Positions 45,545-56,963 of a stretch of DNA of 64,000 nt are shown in pieces (the first letter of the stretch is position 1; the number at the start of each line of letters is the position of its first letter). A program made the translations under genes and the position numbers. The notes beneath the pieces were generated by a model that worked only from the letters and a program-made list of their open reading frames with translations, was not told the origin of the DNA and did not search any database. Source of the DNA: Tridacna crocea (Eukaryota > Mollusca > Bivalvia > Cardiida > Cardiidae). The stretch lies in the NCBI GenBank assembly GCA_943736015.1, contig OX031059.1, positions 58,477,159-58,541,158 on the forward strand. The letters are read 5' to 3'.

Positions 45545-45746
45545 TATCTCTTTACTAAGCTATCTCGAGTTCTAACAACCCTGGCAAACTTTTCAAAACA
45601 TAGTGGTAACCAGCATTTTCTCCTTTTCCAACAATATTTTCTTATCTTTCAAAAACATACCCAATCATTTGAGCTATATTTAATTTGTATACCACAGATT
45701 GTTTCAATTTGGACTAGTCAAATTTTGTCCATCGGTAAAGAGTTAA
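45545..45746 (+). repeat. TM1 copy lacking most of the left core half
   Basis: CAAAACATAGTGGTAACCAG jumps into the right core half. Ends GGTAAAGAGTTAA. Confidence 0.75.
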
Positions 45747-45948
45747 AGTACCTTTTGAGACTTAGGCCCTTAATCTTTATCCTGCCATTTCCAACCATGG
45801 ATGAGTTTTGCAAAGAATCTACAACAAAATCAGCCTGCAATCATGTGCCGTTTGATCTTACTGTACACCCTCCGCTTCTTTATCATTTGTTTAGGTCATA
45901 TAGGCCCAGTCCTTTAGTAAAACTTTTTAGTGTATTCGTCAACAACTT

Positions 45949-46177
45949 TTAACTCTTTACCAAACGACAAAATTTTAGACTGGTCCAAATTGAAAGCATT
46001 TGCAGACGAAAAAATAAACATAACTCAAAAATCGAAATTTCTTTCCAGTAGGGTAGAAAACATTGTGGGAAAAGGAGAAAATGCTGGTTACCAGCATTTT
46101 CTCCTTTTCCCACAATGTTTTCAAAAGGCTTCTACCTCGGGGTCGTAAAAACCAGGGATTGTTTGGGAAAGGGTTAA
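45949..46177 (-). repeat. TM1 copy, near consensus
   Basis: TTAACTCTTTACCAAACGAC, a perfect palindrome of over 60 bp centred at about 46088, and GGGAAAGGGTTAA. A good reference copy. Confidence 0.9.
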
Positions 46178-46302
46178 TCAGCAAGATATAAACTTTACAG
46201 TGCTAAAAAAGCAAAACTGGTATTCTTTATCAGAACTTAAGATGCAGATATTGAAATGTCAATGCTGTTATTTTTTTCGAAATGCAAAGCAAAGAAGCAA
46301 AT

Positions 46303-46359
46303 ATTGTAGATCTTACATCAGATTGCATTTTGTGCATTCTCATCATGATCTACACAATC
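46303..46359. repeat. PAL2 palindrome
   Basis: ATTGTAGATCTTACATCAGA is mirrored by CTCATCATGATCTACACAAT. Confidence 0.6.
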
Positions 46360-46530
46360 CACAAGAGCAAGGTAATGCCGCGTCAGAACTGCAAAGGTTA
46401 AAAAGTCTTGTCTAACATTTATATCCTAGTAACAAAGACTCCTTGACCAAATATTAGGATAATATCTGCAGATCACATGGTCAAATAGTTTTTATACGTC
46501 TGTGAGACAGTGAGACAGTGACAATAAAAC

Positions 46531-47927
46531 ACAAGAAAAAAAGAAGACGCAAGAGCGTCAAAGGTCGCCCGAAAATGAATTGTTTTTTTTCCATTATTAA
46601 ACAATAATCAGACAACAGAATATATCCGACTTCTATTTTTTTTCAGTTATTTTTCATTTGAGAAAAAAGTAGATATTGTTTTCCAATAAAATTGACATTA
46701 CAATAGTGACCTACAATGTCATATAACCAGCTGTCAAAATAAAGTATGGTTTTTCGCTTGGAAAACGTTCAAATGCCCGATTTACATTTTATGCTACTTT
46801 TATGCCTATTTTCAATTTCGCCATCTGAGAATAACCGCATAATAAAAAACTTAACCAATTTGCGGTCTGATCCTAGATCTACCCAGTCTAATGCATGTAA
46901 ACTGATAAATGTAACCAAAGCCGGTCAGTGACATATCTGAGGACGGTGTAGACCAAGATCAGACTTACCAAAATTGCAGTCTGATCCTAGATTCGCGCAG
47001 TCTAATGTATGTAAAATGATAAATGTAATTAAAGCCGGTCAGTGAAATATCTGAGGACGGTGAAGACCAAGATCAGACTTATCAATACTGTAGTCTGATA
47101 CTAGATTCACGCGGTCTAAAGTATGTAAACTGATAAATGTAACCAAAGCCGGTCAGTGAATTATCTGAGGACGGTGAAGACCTAGATCAGACTTACCAAA
47201 ATTGTAGTCTGATCCTAGATTCACGCAGTCCAATGTATGTAAACTGATAAATGTAACTAAAGCCTTCAGTGAAATATCTGAGGACGGTGTAGACCAAGAT
47301 CAGACTTACCAAAATTGCAGTCTGATCCTAGATTCATGCAGTCTAATGTATGTAAACTGATACCATAAGAAAATACATTAAAGACGTGTAACATTTTGGG
47401 TACAATCTGGGAATACCTGTATAAAAAAATATCACCACTAAGTGCATTTTTTCAGCCGTACAAAAAATAGTTTTTGGTTTTTACTTGTATTTCCACTGCG
47501 TACTTTCTTTTCCATTGCGCCCATTTCTCAATAATATTTCCATTGCGCTCTTTAGGGCTATCGGTAAACAGTAGACGCAGTTTTGCGTTTCCATTGGTTC
47601 CTAAGATCATGTGACAGGACGAGTTCATTCGCATAAAACATCTATGCATTCTGCACAAGAACATTAATTGTTTCATAAAACATTGTGCACCAGACCGTTA
47701 ATAATTCTTTCATGATTCTTTATCGGGTTTAAAACAAGTCAACAGCTTCAAAAAAGGCGATGAAAACCCCACACAACAATTTCACAAACATTCACACCTA
47801 TTTTACCAATATAAACCTGGCGAATATGATGAAAGATTTTAACCGGAAGTACCTACACTCTCCATGAACATCTCTTCTGAACTATATTAAATATAAGGTC
47901 GCCGGCTTCTGCCGGGCGACCAATAAT
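46531..47927 (+). mobile_element. AAG-type element, GGTCGCCCG variant
   Basis: ACAAGAAAAAAAGAAGACGC with the hairpin GACGCAAGAGCGTC. AAGGTCGCCCG pairs with the 3' CGGGCGACC. A second hairpin, GGTCGCCGGCTTCTGCCGGG, closes the 3' end. The interior holds a 114 bp tandem array (46850-47360). No tail microsatellite. Confidence 0.7.
46850..47360. repeat. 114 bp tandem array of PAL2-like palindromes
   Basis: GGACGGTGTAGACC or GGACGGTGAAGACC begins units at 46941, 47055, 47169 and 47282, with a partial unit before. Each unit contains AAGATCAGACTTACCAAAAT and GCAGTCTGATCCTAGATT, which pair. Confidence 0.85.
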
Positions 47928-48039
47928 GTGGTAGCTATATTTAGTTGTTTGGTCAAAATTATTATTTGTAAAGAAATATTTATGACTACACTTTTCAGGC
48001 TAAAATTTAAAAATTTAATGCATTTGTTATTTGATTGAG

Positions 48040-48250
48040 CCTGACCTCTTTATATACAACCCCAAGAAAGAAAGCTTTCAAAACTGTTGTAGGAAATGGA
48101 GAAAATACTGGTAACCAGCGTTTTCTCCTTTTCCTACAATATTTTTCACTCTTTTTAGCCAAATCTCATAACTTTAAGCCAAGTCTAAATTGTCTTCTGC
48201 TAAAAGCTCTTGATTTGGACAATTCAAAATTTCTGTCATCCAGGGTTAGT
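48040..48250 (+). repeat. TM1 copy, termini lost
   Basis: Short arm and a core with the paired TTGTAGG/CCTACAA variant; worn long arm. Confidence 0.68.
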
Positions 48251-48669
48251 TCTATCAGTTAAGATTTTGGACTCATCCATTCTTAAGGTTTTTCAGAAAG
48301 CAAATTATCTGAACGTTTTCAACTGATGTCAGCAGTTTAGGGACACAAAATAAACTAATTTAGCGTCAACGATGAAACCCAAAATACGATAAAAAAATCA
48401 TGATGTATAGATTATGAGAAGTCTTTCTTTCAAAAAAAAAAAAACAGTTTGGCCACAGTTTTCAATTTCATTTGATATACTGGACCGAATGCTTTGATCA
48501 AACATGGCGAAAACTAATCACTTGTGTCGAAAATTCAAATATTTCAAATTTATATTAAATTCCGCCCATGCCTTTTGATCTATAACATTTCTTCAATTAC
48601 ACAACCCAAACATTGACACAGGTATTCTAAAAGATTTTTTTCTTCGGGATTTCATATCTATAATTATAT
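48251..48669. other. AT-rich sequence, nothing recognised
   Basis: Contains one 12 bp A run. No exon or repeat signature. Confidence 0.35.
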
Positions 48670-48885
48670 CTTCAGCACACAACCATGAGTTTTAATGACC
48701 CTGTAGGAAAAGCGTTTTGAAAGCATTGTGGGAAAAGGAAAAAATGCTGGTAACCAGCATTTTCTCCTTTTCCCCATGATGTTTTCTACTCCATCAAAGA
48801 CAAATTTCATCATGTAAACAACAGTGAAATTGTTGTCTGGATAGGCTTTCAGTTTGGACAAGTCTAATTAAATTTTTGTTGTATC
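48670..48885 (+). repeat. TM1 copy, termini lost
   Basis: CAGCACACAACCATGAGTTT, core with CCATGATG, long arm with TTGTTGTCTGGATAGGC. Confidence 0.72.
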
Positions 48886-48947
48886 ATATATATTTTCATC
48901 AGTCTTACAGAATGTATAAATAACTTCAACTGTATAAGCAGACAGTG

Positions 48948-49123
48948 TTAAACTCTACCATACAATCCCGGCTTTCAACAACCCTGAGAGAAAAGCCTTT
49001 TGAAAACATTGTGGGAAAAGGAGAAAATGCTGGTTACCAGCATTTTCTCCTTTACCCACAATGGTTTCTAAAGGCTTCTTTGAAAGGAGTGTTAGAAATC
49101 TGGATTGTGTGGTAAATGGTTAA
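48948..49123. repeat. TM1 copy with two short arms
   Basis: TTAAACTCTACCATACAATC and GATTGTGTGGTAAATGGTTAA. Both sides are short arm; about 176 bp. A long-arm scrap (TGTAGTCTGCAACTG) follows at 49125-49170. Confidence 0.78.
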
Positions 49124-49417
49124 ATTGTAGTCTGCAACTGTTTTTGAAATAGGGAAGTCTAAAATTGTATTGTATATTTAGGAGTTAAACTTCGCTTCAG
49201 GTCAAATGTTACTTTTATCACCTTTTTAAATTTACAAACAGATAAACTGTATATTTATGGAAATTTGTTTCAGAAATTTTATGGCAGGAAGAATAAATAA
49301 GGAGATATGGGCCTGGACAACATTTTCTTCAACTCCTGGGTCTATATTCCCCAAACAGTCTTAAGAACAATTCAGTCTTATTTGGGTAGGTTTGACATTT
49401 TGTTATCTAGTAGAAGA

Positions 49418-49647
49418 TTACCACATTACCACACAATGACGACTTTTGACGACCCTGAGAAAGAAGCCTGTAGAAAACATTGTGGGAAAAGGAGAAAATG
49501 CTGGTAACCACTAACCAGCATTTTCTATTTTTCCCACAATGTTTTCTACCCTTCACAAAACAAATGTCAAATGTTCAGTCACTTTTACATCTATGAATGC
49601 TTTGGATTTGGACAAGCCTAAAACATTGTCGTTTGGTGGAGAGTTAA
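49418..49647 (+). repeat. TM1 copy with loop expansion
   Basis: The centre reads GGTAACCACTAACCAGC, a small duplication at the palindrome tip. Ends GGTGGAGAGTTAA. Confidence 0.82.
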
Positions 49648-49691
49648 GACCATGGATAAAAGAATGCATCTATACCTTATATAATTGACCT

Positions 49692-49919
49692 TTAACTCTT
49701 TACCAGACGACAAAATTTTAGACTGATCCAAATTGAAAGCATTAGCAGGCGACAAACTAAAAGCGATTGAGATTTGAAATTTGTCTGTGGAAGGGTAGAA
49801 AAGATTGTGGGAAAAGGAGAAAATGCTAGTTACCAGCATTTTCTTCTTTCTCCACAATGTTTTCAAAAGACTTCTTTCTAAAGGTCATCAAAAGTTGGGA
49901 TTGTGTGGTAAAGGGTTAA
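49692..49919 (-). repeat. TM1 copy
   Basis: TTAACTCTTTACCAGACGAC to GGTAAAGGGTTAA, core slightly worn. Confidence 0.85.
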
Positions 49920-49963
49920 ATGACAGATATTCTAGTGCAAAGGACAAGACAAAATAAATAGAT

Positions 49964-50192
49964 TTAACCCATTATCACACGAGAAAAATTTGGACTGTTC
50001 CAAATCGAAAGCATTTGCAGACGATAAAATAAAGGTGACTGAAAAATTGAAATTTGTTCTGGGAAGGGTAGAAAACACTGTGGGAAAAGGAGAAAATGCT
50101 GGTTACCAGCATTTTCTCCTTTTCTCACAGTGTTTTCGAAAGGCTTCTTTCTCGGGGGCGTCAAAAGTAGGGATTGTGTGGTAATAGGTTGA
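49964..50192 (-). repeat. TM1 copy
   Basis: TTAACCCATTATCACACGAG. The paired ACACTGTGGG/CTCACAGTGT core is present. The right TTAA has become TTGA. Confidence 0.85.
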
Positions 50193-50343
50193 AAGATGAT
50201 TTGTTTGACTGCAAAATCTTATAGTGTGCAGTTCACAGGCTGAGGATTAGACTGCACATTTAGCTGATACCATACAACAGAAACTCAAAATTGTCCAAAT
50301 TGAAAGCGTTTGTGTGAAAGTGAAATTTACCCATAATGTGCTG

Positions 50344-51104
50344 AAAGTGGGTATTTAAGTTTTTAACATCTCACTGAATTAAAAAATATGTATATCACTG
50401 AAATTTATTTGAAAAAATACAAATCATCAATAAAAAAGATTCATAAAAATTACAAAAAAAAAAATTTGATGGAATTCCCTTAAAAGGTTACATAGCCTCT
50501 TAACTCATTACCACACAATCCCGACTTTTAACGACCCTGAGAAAGAAGCCTTTAGAAAACATTGTGGGAAAAGAAGAAAATGCTGGTAACTAGCATTTTC
50601 TCCTTTTTCCACAATGTTTTGTACCCTTCACAAAACAAATTTCGAATTTCAGTCACTTTAATTTTGTCATCTGCAAATGCTTTCAATCTAGACCAATGTA
50701 ACACTTTGTCGTTTGGTAATGAGTTAAGGTATTTTTAGATTTCACGCCAAATATCAAAAAAGCATTGTGGGAATGTCGAGTAAATTGCACGTGACTAATA
50801 AAGCTAAAATTCATTACATAACAAACATGTAATGATTATTTTCCATAATGTCTTCTTCGGATGCCACATTTGAAGCTTCGCCTGTGTATTTCCTGTATGT
50901 AAATGGGCGAATTGCACAAATAAAAATAGAACATGTCTCGTTGGTATCGACCTGGGCCATAGTAAATCTCTGATTTGTCTTGTTGTCGGATAGTTTTCGA
51001 CTACTGGGGTTATGTGGATGCAAGTTAAAAGGCTTTTGGAGTATAAGGATTATTTTCTAGCATTTTTGTAAAATTTTTGTCCTAAAATCTGAAGGGCCAC
51101 CTTT
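50344..51104 (-). repeat. Element E550, inverted copy carrying a TM1
   Basis: AAAGTGGGTATTTA at left and GAAGGGCCACCTTTAA at right bound a sequence whose complement recurs at 55428 and 56964. It is interrupted by a TM1 at 50500-50727. Confidence 0.7.
50500..50727 (+). repeat. TM1 copy inserted in E550
   Basis: TTAACTCATTACCACACAAT to GGTAATGAGTTAA. The two other E550 copies have a single unoccupied TTAA at this point (AATAGCTTAAGAAGC near 56746, and AATAGCTTAAGAGGC near 57345). Confidence 0.88.
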
Positions 51105-51213
51105 AAGCACAAGAGACATTTTCAGTACAGAAGTAAGAACCTTATATACATGCTTTTTCAAGGTTGCTTGTCATATGTCTTTGGGTTAAAGTTACAATAA
51201 AGCCTAAATGTAA

Positions 51214-51870
51214 ACAAGAGCCGTCAGAGACGGGTTATGCTCCCCGAACAAGTGCTTGTCATAAAATATAAGAAATTGATATGAATTCACTTCTTTTATC
51301 CTAGAAGAACCTGTTCATGCCCCCCAAAATTACTATCTTAGAGATAGCCAACACAAACTTGTAGAGAAACTTTGAAAAAACAATATAACAATGAAGTTTA
51401 ATGAAATTTTGAGCAAAACTGAATGAAATATTAGTAAAAATTGGAATTTTGCAAGAAGCCCCCTTTTTCCATGACAGAACATCAACTTAAAAAACGCCCA
51501 GATTAAAAATAGCAAGGGCACATGCTAAAATTATCCATAAACAATATAACCATGAAGTTTCATGATATTCTGAGAAAAACTGAATGAGATATTGGTAAAA
51601 ATTGCAATTTTGCATTAAGCCCCTTTTTTCCATGACACGGGGTCAAATTGAAAATCCGGGAAAAGGATATCGGCACCTGATACCCTAAGGAGTTTTAGCC
51701 AATTTGGTCCAAGGGTTGTGGAGAAATCGCTTCGGACGGACGGACGGACGGACGGACGGACGGACGGCCGGACGGACGGACAGACGGACGGAAGGACGGA
51801 CGGAAGGACGGGCAGACGGATGAACAGACGAAGCGGCAACTATATGCTCGCCCTTCGGGGAGCATAACAA
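51214..51870 (+). mobile_element. AAG element, GGGGAGC variant, internally shortened
   Basis: Same start and end as 28824-30475 but with fewer array units. The (GACG)n tail lies at about 51733-51832. Confidence 0.8.
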
Positions 51871-52264
51871 AGCAGGCGACTATATGCATTTGAATTTATA
51901 TCATAACATAATAATAGTATTGAAATTACTGTGAAGATGAAAATCTGTCATTGAATAGCCGATCCAAGTGTGAGTCACTGACAGAGAAGCTAATTTCAAA
52001 ACTAGGTTAAAACCTGCCACGTAGGTGTATCTTTTGTTTACTTTTTGCCTGATTTTTTTTCTTCCATCGATGAACATATGGCCCAACCACATGATAACAG
52101 ATTGTCATCACTGCAATATTTTCCATACTTTTAAATAGTATGATTTAAATTCAAATGTATTATGACACCTGCTTTGATATTTTGGTCTCTACTGGGCCTT
52201 TAAGCAGACAGTGCTCTATATTGGGCTCAAAGGCAACTATAAATGTATAAGGGGTCTAAAGGTT
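51871..52264. other. AT-rich sequence, nothing recognised
   Basis: No supported feature. Confidence 0.35.
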
Positions 52265-52771
52265 AAGCGTGGTCCAAAATGTTGTTTACTATCTTCAAAA
52301 TGCTGGAAAACATGAAAACCATTCTGGTTACCAGCATTAAATCCTCTTTTTCTCATAATATTTATACCCCCCACAATGAATTGAAGTGGTATACTGGAAT
52401 CACTATGGTTTTCTGTCTGTCAATCCGTCTGTCCGTCACTCTGTCTGTCCGTAAACACAAATTTATCTGGCGAAATACTCCAACACTTTAGGTACTGAAG
52501 TCAAATTTACACACAGTGTTCCTATCAAATATGAAGTAGTGCATGTGCAATTTTTATGACTCTACTGTGATGTTGTGGAATTATCTCCCCTTGATTTTTT
52601 TTCAACTCTACTTTTGTACTTTTCCACCTTCTTTGACAAGGACCAGTCCAGGACCTGTTTTTCGTGACGGGGAGTTTGTGGGGGGTGTATCATCATGTTT
52701 AGTGATAGCTCTAGTTTCAAATGGGTTCTTTTTCAGAGTCATTAAAACTAAGGATTGTATTAAACATTAAT
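52265..52771 (-). repeat. Old TM1 split by an AAG-type element
   Basis: GGTCCAAAATGTTG and a worn core (TTCTGGTTACCAGCATT) to about 52360. The short arm resumes after 52714 with GGGTTCTTTTTCAGAGTC and ends TTAAACATTAA. Confidence 0.6.
52362..52714 (-). mobile_element. AAG-type element, CATACCCCCC variant
   Basis: On the minus strand it starts AACTAGAGCTATCACTAAAC, with ACACCCCCCACA pairing with GTGGGGGGTAT at its 3' end. A CTGTCTGTCCGTCACTCTG-type tail lies at about 52420-52455. Confidence 0.65.
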
Positions 52772-52800
52772 AACTTTACTTTTATGCTGAGTATAAACAA

Positions 52801-53023
52801 ACACTTAGCACACTATCTCAACTTTTAACAAATTAACCCTGAAAAGGGCAGCTTTTGAAACATTGTTGAAAATGGAAAAAATGCATTTAACCAGCATTTT
52901 CTCTTTTTATCACAATGTTTTTAGAGTACCCTATCAAAGACAAATTTCATCATGTGAGCAACATTTGAATTTGTCATCTGAAAAAGCTTTCAACAGAGTC
53001 AAGTCCAAAATTTTGTCATTTAA
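52801..53023 (+). repeat. TM1 copy
   Basis: Left end worn. The right end TTTTGTCATTTAA shares its TTAA (53020-53023) with the next copy. The core centre is imperfect. Confidence 0.72.
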
Positions 53024-53248
53024 CCCATTACCACACGAGAAAATTTTGGATTGGTCCAAATTGAAAGCATTTGCAGATGACAAAATAAAGGTGACTGAAA
53101 AATAGAAATTTGTTCTGGGAAGGGTAGAAAACACTGTGGGAAAAGGAGAAAATGCTGGTTACCAGCATTTTCTCCTTTTCCCACAGTGTTTTCAAAAGGC
53201 TTCTTTCTTAGGGGCGTCAAAAGTAGGGATTGAGTGGTAATGGGTTAA
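53020..53248 (-). repeat. TM1 copy, well preserved
   Basis: TTAACCCATTACCACACGAG to GGTAATGGGTTAA. Perfect core with the ACACTGTGGG/CCCACAGTGT pair variant. Very close to the copy at 49964. Confidence 0.88.
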
Positions 53249-53403
53249 TAGAGGGTTAAAATATCTGAAATACACATCATTTTCACCTCATATAAAAGAA
53301 TATAATATTTAATTGAACATATGAATTATTTTGACTTCATGATCAAATTTCAACTGATTTAGAGTTAAATCTCTTTTTGTTCTGGTACAAAATTTACATT
53401 TAG

Positions 53404-53632
53404 TTTACTCTTTACCAAACAAAAAAGAAAAGAGGCTTCTCCAAATTGAAAACATTTGCAAATGACAAATAAATATGACTGAAACATTAAAATTTGTTTC
53501 AGGAAGGGTAGAAAACATTGGCGATACAGGAGAAATGCTGTTTATCAGCATTTTCTCCTTTTTCAACAATGTTTTCAATAAGCTTTTTCTTCATTGTCAT
53601 TACAACTTGGGATTGTACGTTATAATAGTTAA
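53404..53632 (-). repeat. TM1 copy
   Basis: TTTACTCTTTACCAAACAAA to ATAATAGTTAA; worn core. Confidence 0.75.
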
Positions 53633-53984
53633 ACTTTGTAATCCTATTTGTAACACTTTAATTCTTAAATGCTTCCACCCGTTTCAGCACCAACACAAGT
53701 TGTGAAGTATTACTGAAGTGCAAGCATTTTTCAGTTGTTTTTGAACCATTTTTTTGGAACCAGAAGACCAACACAATATTTATTCATCAGAACCATTGGC
53801 TCTGAATATGAAGTTTCTTGCCTATGAAATGAACATGGCTTTTTTCCCTATATACAAAATGCCACAGTAAAAGCCTGTCATTGTGACAGGTCATATTTCT
53901 TTAGGACTGCAGTAAGAATCAAAATTAGTAAGAGACGGTTCAAGGGGTTAAACATGATATAATGCTATTGTAAAAGCAAATGGC

Positions 53985-54213
53985 TTAAACCCTTCAATTT
54001 ACATTCTCGTGTATTAATAATCCTGGGAAAGAAGGCTATAAAAAATTTGTGTAAAAAGGAGAAATTGCTGGTAATCAGCATTTTCTCATTTTCCTACAAT
54101 GATTTGTACTCTTTCCAACCAAATATAATATCTCGACCAAAAATCTTATTTGTCAATTGCAAATACTTTCAATTTGGACAGATTTAAAATTTTGTCACTT
54201 GGTAAAGGATTAA
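53985..54213 (+). repeat. TM1 copy
   Basis: TTAAACCCTTCAATTTACAT to GGTAAAGGATTAA; worn core. Confidence 0.77.
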
Positions 54214-54291
54214 TAAATCTCTACTTAATCATTGAAATTTTCCACAGGCCGAAATTAAAGGAATTTGCTCTGCAACAAATCGAAATTTCCT

Positions 54292-54524
54292 TTAACTCTT
54301 TACCACACAATCCCAACTTCTGACGACCATGTGACAGAAGCCTTTTGAAAACATTATGGGAAAAGGAAAAAATGCTGGTAACCAGCATTTTCTCTATTAC
54401 ACATAATGTTTTCAACTCTTTCAAAAACATCGATATTCAAGTTTTTCTGTCACATTCATAATGTCGTCTGCAAATGTTACAGGTAGAGACTAGTTTTAAA
54501 TTTTGTCATTTGGTAAAGAGTTAA
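54292..54524 (+). repeat. TM1 copy
   Basis: TTAACTCTTTACCACACAAT to GGTAAAGAGTTAA. Paired ATTATGGG/CATAAT changes in the core. Just outside the left end GGAAATTTCG and CGAAATTAAAGG form a small palindrome. Confidence 0.83.
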
Positions 54525-54831
54525 GTATGATGATTTCTCTCTAAAATGATTTTTAAAAAAAACATTGTTGAGGAGAAAGAGAATATACTATTTCCGATTA
54601 TCTTTGCCTTTGTGCACGATTTTTTCAAATGCCGTAATAATCAGAGTCATATAATGATAAATTGTATGGTGAAGAGTGAAAGTTCACAGTAACTTGATCT
54701 CCATGTTTTCAACCATTTCAATTGTTTTCAGATTAACATGTAACACATTTATTTTCATTGGCTGTTCAAGGTAATGACTGGAAAGGTTAAATAGTGCATT
54801 CAATGATATTTAAACCAACTAGAAAAGTAGG

Positions 54832-55019
54832 TTAACCCATTACGACACAATCCCTACTTTTGACACCCCTGAGAAAGAAACCTTTAGAAAACATTGTGGG
54901 AAAAGGAGAAAATGCTGGTTACCATTCGCAAAACAAATTTCAGAGCCATGTTAAGTTGTCGTCTGCAAATGCTTTCAATTTGAACCAGTCTTAAATTTTG
55001 TTGTGTAGTAATGAGTTAA
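54832..55019 (+). repeat. TM1 copy lacking the right core half
   Basis: GAGAAAATGCTGGTTACCAT skips to CGCAAAACAAATTTCAGAGC. Both TTAA ends are present. Confidence 0.82.
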
Positions 55020-55029
55020 TTAACACTTG

Positions 55030-55376
55030 TGCTGTGGTCATACCTTACATAGTTGACCATAGTATGGAATTATCACAGATGCCATATTAAAGGTACCATT
55101 AGTTGAAGGTAGTTACTCATGAATAACTGTTGATCAACATAGAAATGAACGTGGTTTGATCTTTAAATTTGCCCATAGTAAGCGCATAATTTTTTTTAAC
55201 ATGTTCAAAATACTGTTATGTTTTAACTGCAGTTATGTGACCCTACTCTGACCATAGTTTGAACATAGTTGATGGCAATGGAGCCTACTTAACCATACTA
55301 TGTTAAATATGTTCAACTATGGCCTAGTACAGTAATTCCCCATTATGGTCAACTATGTAGGATGTGGCTGCGTGGT
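55030..55376. repeat. Inverted-repeat element with GTTGACCATA motifs
   Basis: CATACCTTACATAGTTGACC at left is complementary to GGTCAACTATGTAGGATGTG at right. AACATAGTTGATGG and ACTATGTTAAATATG lie inside. About 350 bp, no coding frame. Confidence 0.6.
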
Positions 55377-55478
55377 GAATTTACAGTGGTTGCAGCTTAC
55401 CAAAACTGAGCAGGCACAACCATAAAGTTTTACCCTAGATTAAAGATGGCCCTTCAGATTTTGGGACGAAAATTTTAC

Positions 55479-56408
55479 AACAAGAGGGCCAAGATGGCCC
55501 TGGATCGCTCACCTGAATTTTTGAGATGACCATAGCCTATTTTTTTTTTTTTTTTTGAGGTATTGAAACATTGGAACCAAAATTATAATTTTGCCAAGCA
55601 ATTTTCAAAAGGTCACCTGTAAAAGTCATTTCGAAATCTGACCATCAGTTTCAAAAAGAAGAATTTTTAAGAATTCTTCATTTCTGTATAAGAGCAAGTA
55701 GCTCCCATCCACAAGAGCCATGTTTCTTGATGGATCAAAATTTACATACGAATTTTGAAAAGGGTCACCCAAGGAACATTGCTGACAAATTCTTTTAAAA
55801 TCAGTTCAGCTGTTTCCGAGAAGAAGAATTCTCAAGAATTTCTTCATTTCCCTATGATGCAAGTAGCCCCCATTCACCAGAGCCATGTTTCTTGACCAAT
55901 CAAAATTTCGCAAACACTTTTTGAATAGGGTCACCCAAAGAACATCCCTGATAAATTATTTCAAAATCTGACCAGCGGTTTTAGAGAAGAAGAATTTTTA
56001 GGAATTTCTTCATTTCTGTATAGTGCAAGTAACTCCCATTCACCAGAGCCATGTTTCTTGAAGGATCAAAATTTCAAACAATTTCTGAAAAGGGTCACCC
56101 AAGGAATATCTCTGTGAAATCATTTTAAAATCTGGCCAGCTGTTTCAGAGAAGAAGATTTTTAAAGAATTTCTTAGAAAATTCTATTTGGTTACCATGGC
56201 AACCAGAGTTTCTGATGGAATCAAATTCTGTGAACAATTTTTATAAGAGGACCTCCCAAGGAACATTCCTGCAAAGTTTGGTCCAAATTGGCCCAGCTGT
56301 TTAGGAGGAGTTGATGTTTAAAGAATTGTTCACGACGCACAACAGATGACGGACACCAGGTGATCCTAAAAGCTCCCCTTGAGCACATTGAGCTCAGGTG
56401 AGCTAAAA
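55479..56408 (+). mobile_element. AAG element, GGTGAGC variant, inserted in E550
   Basis: ACAAGAGGGCCAAGATGGCC to TCAGGTGAGCTAAAAA. Four array units, the X-box unit, and a short GACGCACAACAGATGACGG tail. Confidence 0.8.
56190..56203. promoter_or_regulatory. X-box-like palindrome with one change
   Basis: GTTACCATGGCAAC; one half is the perfect GGCAAC and the other is GTTACC, still within the RFX consensus. Confidence 0.4.
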
Positions 56409-56963
56409 ATGCAAAAAAATTCATCCCTGTACTCCCAAAGCCTTTTAATTCGCGTTCATGAAACCCCGGTAGTCGAAAACCATCCAATAACACAAGAAAT
56501 TAGAGATTTATTACGGACCAGGTTGACACAAATGGGAGACACATTCTATTTTTAGATGATCAATTCTGTCATTTAAATACAGGAAAACAGACAAGTTTAA
56601 AACGTCTGTCCAAAGAAAAAAATCCTGGAAAATAATTATTACATGTTTGTTATGTGATGGAATTTAAACGTTATTAGTCACGTGCTTGTCACTTGACATT
56701 CCTACAATGCTTTTTTTATTTTTGGTGCGAAATCTAAAAATAGCTTAAGAAGCTACGTAGCTTTTTAAGGGAATACTATCCAAAAAAATTTTTTTTCAAT
56801 TTTATCATTCTTAATTATTGATGATTTGTATTGTCTTTTCATATAAATTTCAATGATATATATATTTTTTAATTTGGTGTGATATGAAAGTTCTAAATAC
56901 CCACCTTTAATGCAGTTGACCATAATTTACTGCAATTTTGCAAAGTTAGGGCATATTTTTCAC

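Larger units (their letters stand above)
55428..56915 (+). repeat. Element E550, copy split by an AAG element
   Basis: TAAAGATGGCCCTTCAGATT, GGGACGAAAATTTT at left. After the insert, CCAAAGCCTTTTAATTCGCG, GTAGTCGAAAACCATCC and AAATAGCTTAAGAAGCTACG run to AAATACCCACCTTTAA. Confidence 0.72.

Noticed and set aside
46850..47360. CRISPR-like regular array
   Set aside because: The whole 114 bp unit repeats with no unique spacers, in a eukaryotic transposable element.
30355..51890. Frames rich in RPSVRPSV or TDGRTDGR
   Set aside because: They translate GACG or CAGA simple-repeat tails of AAG elements.
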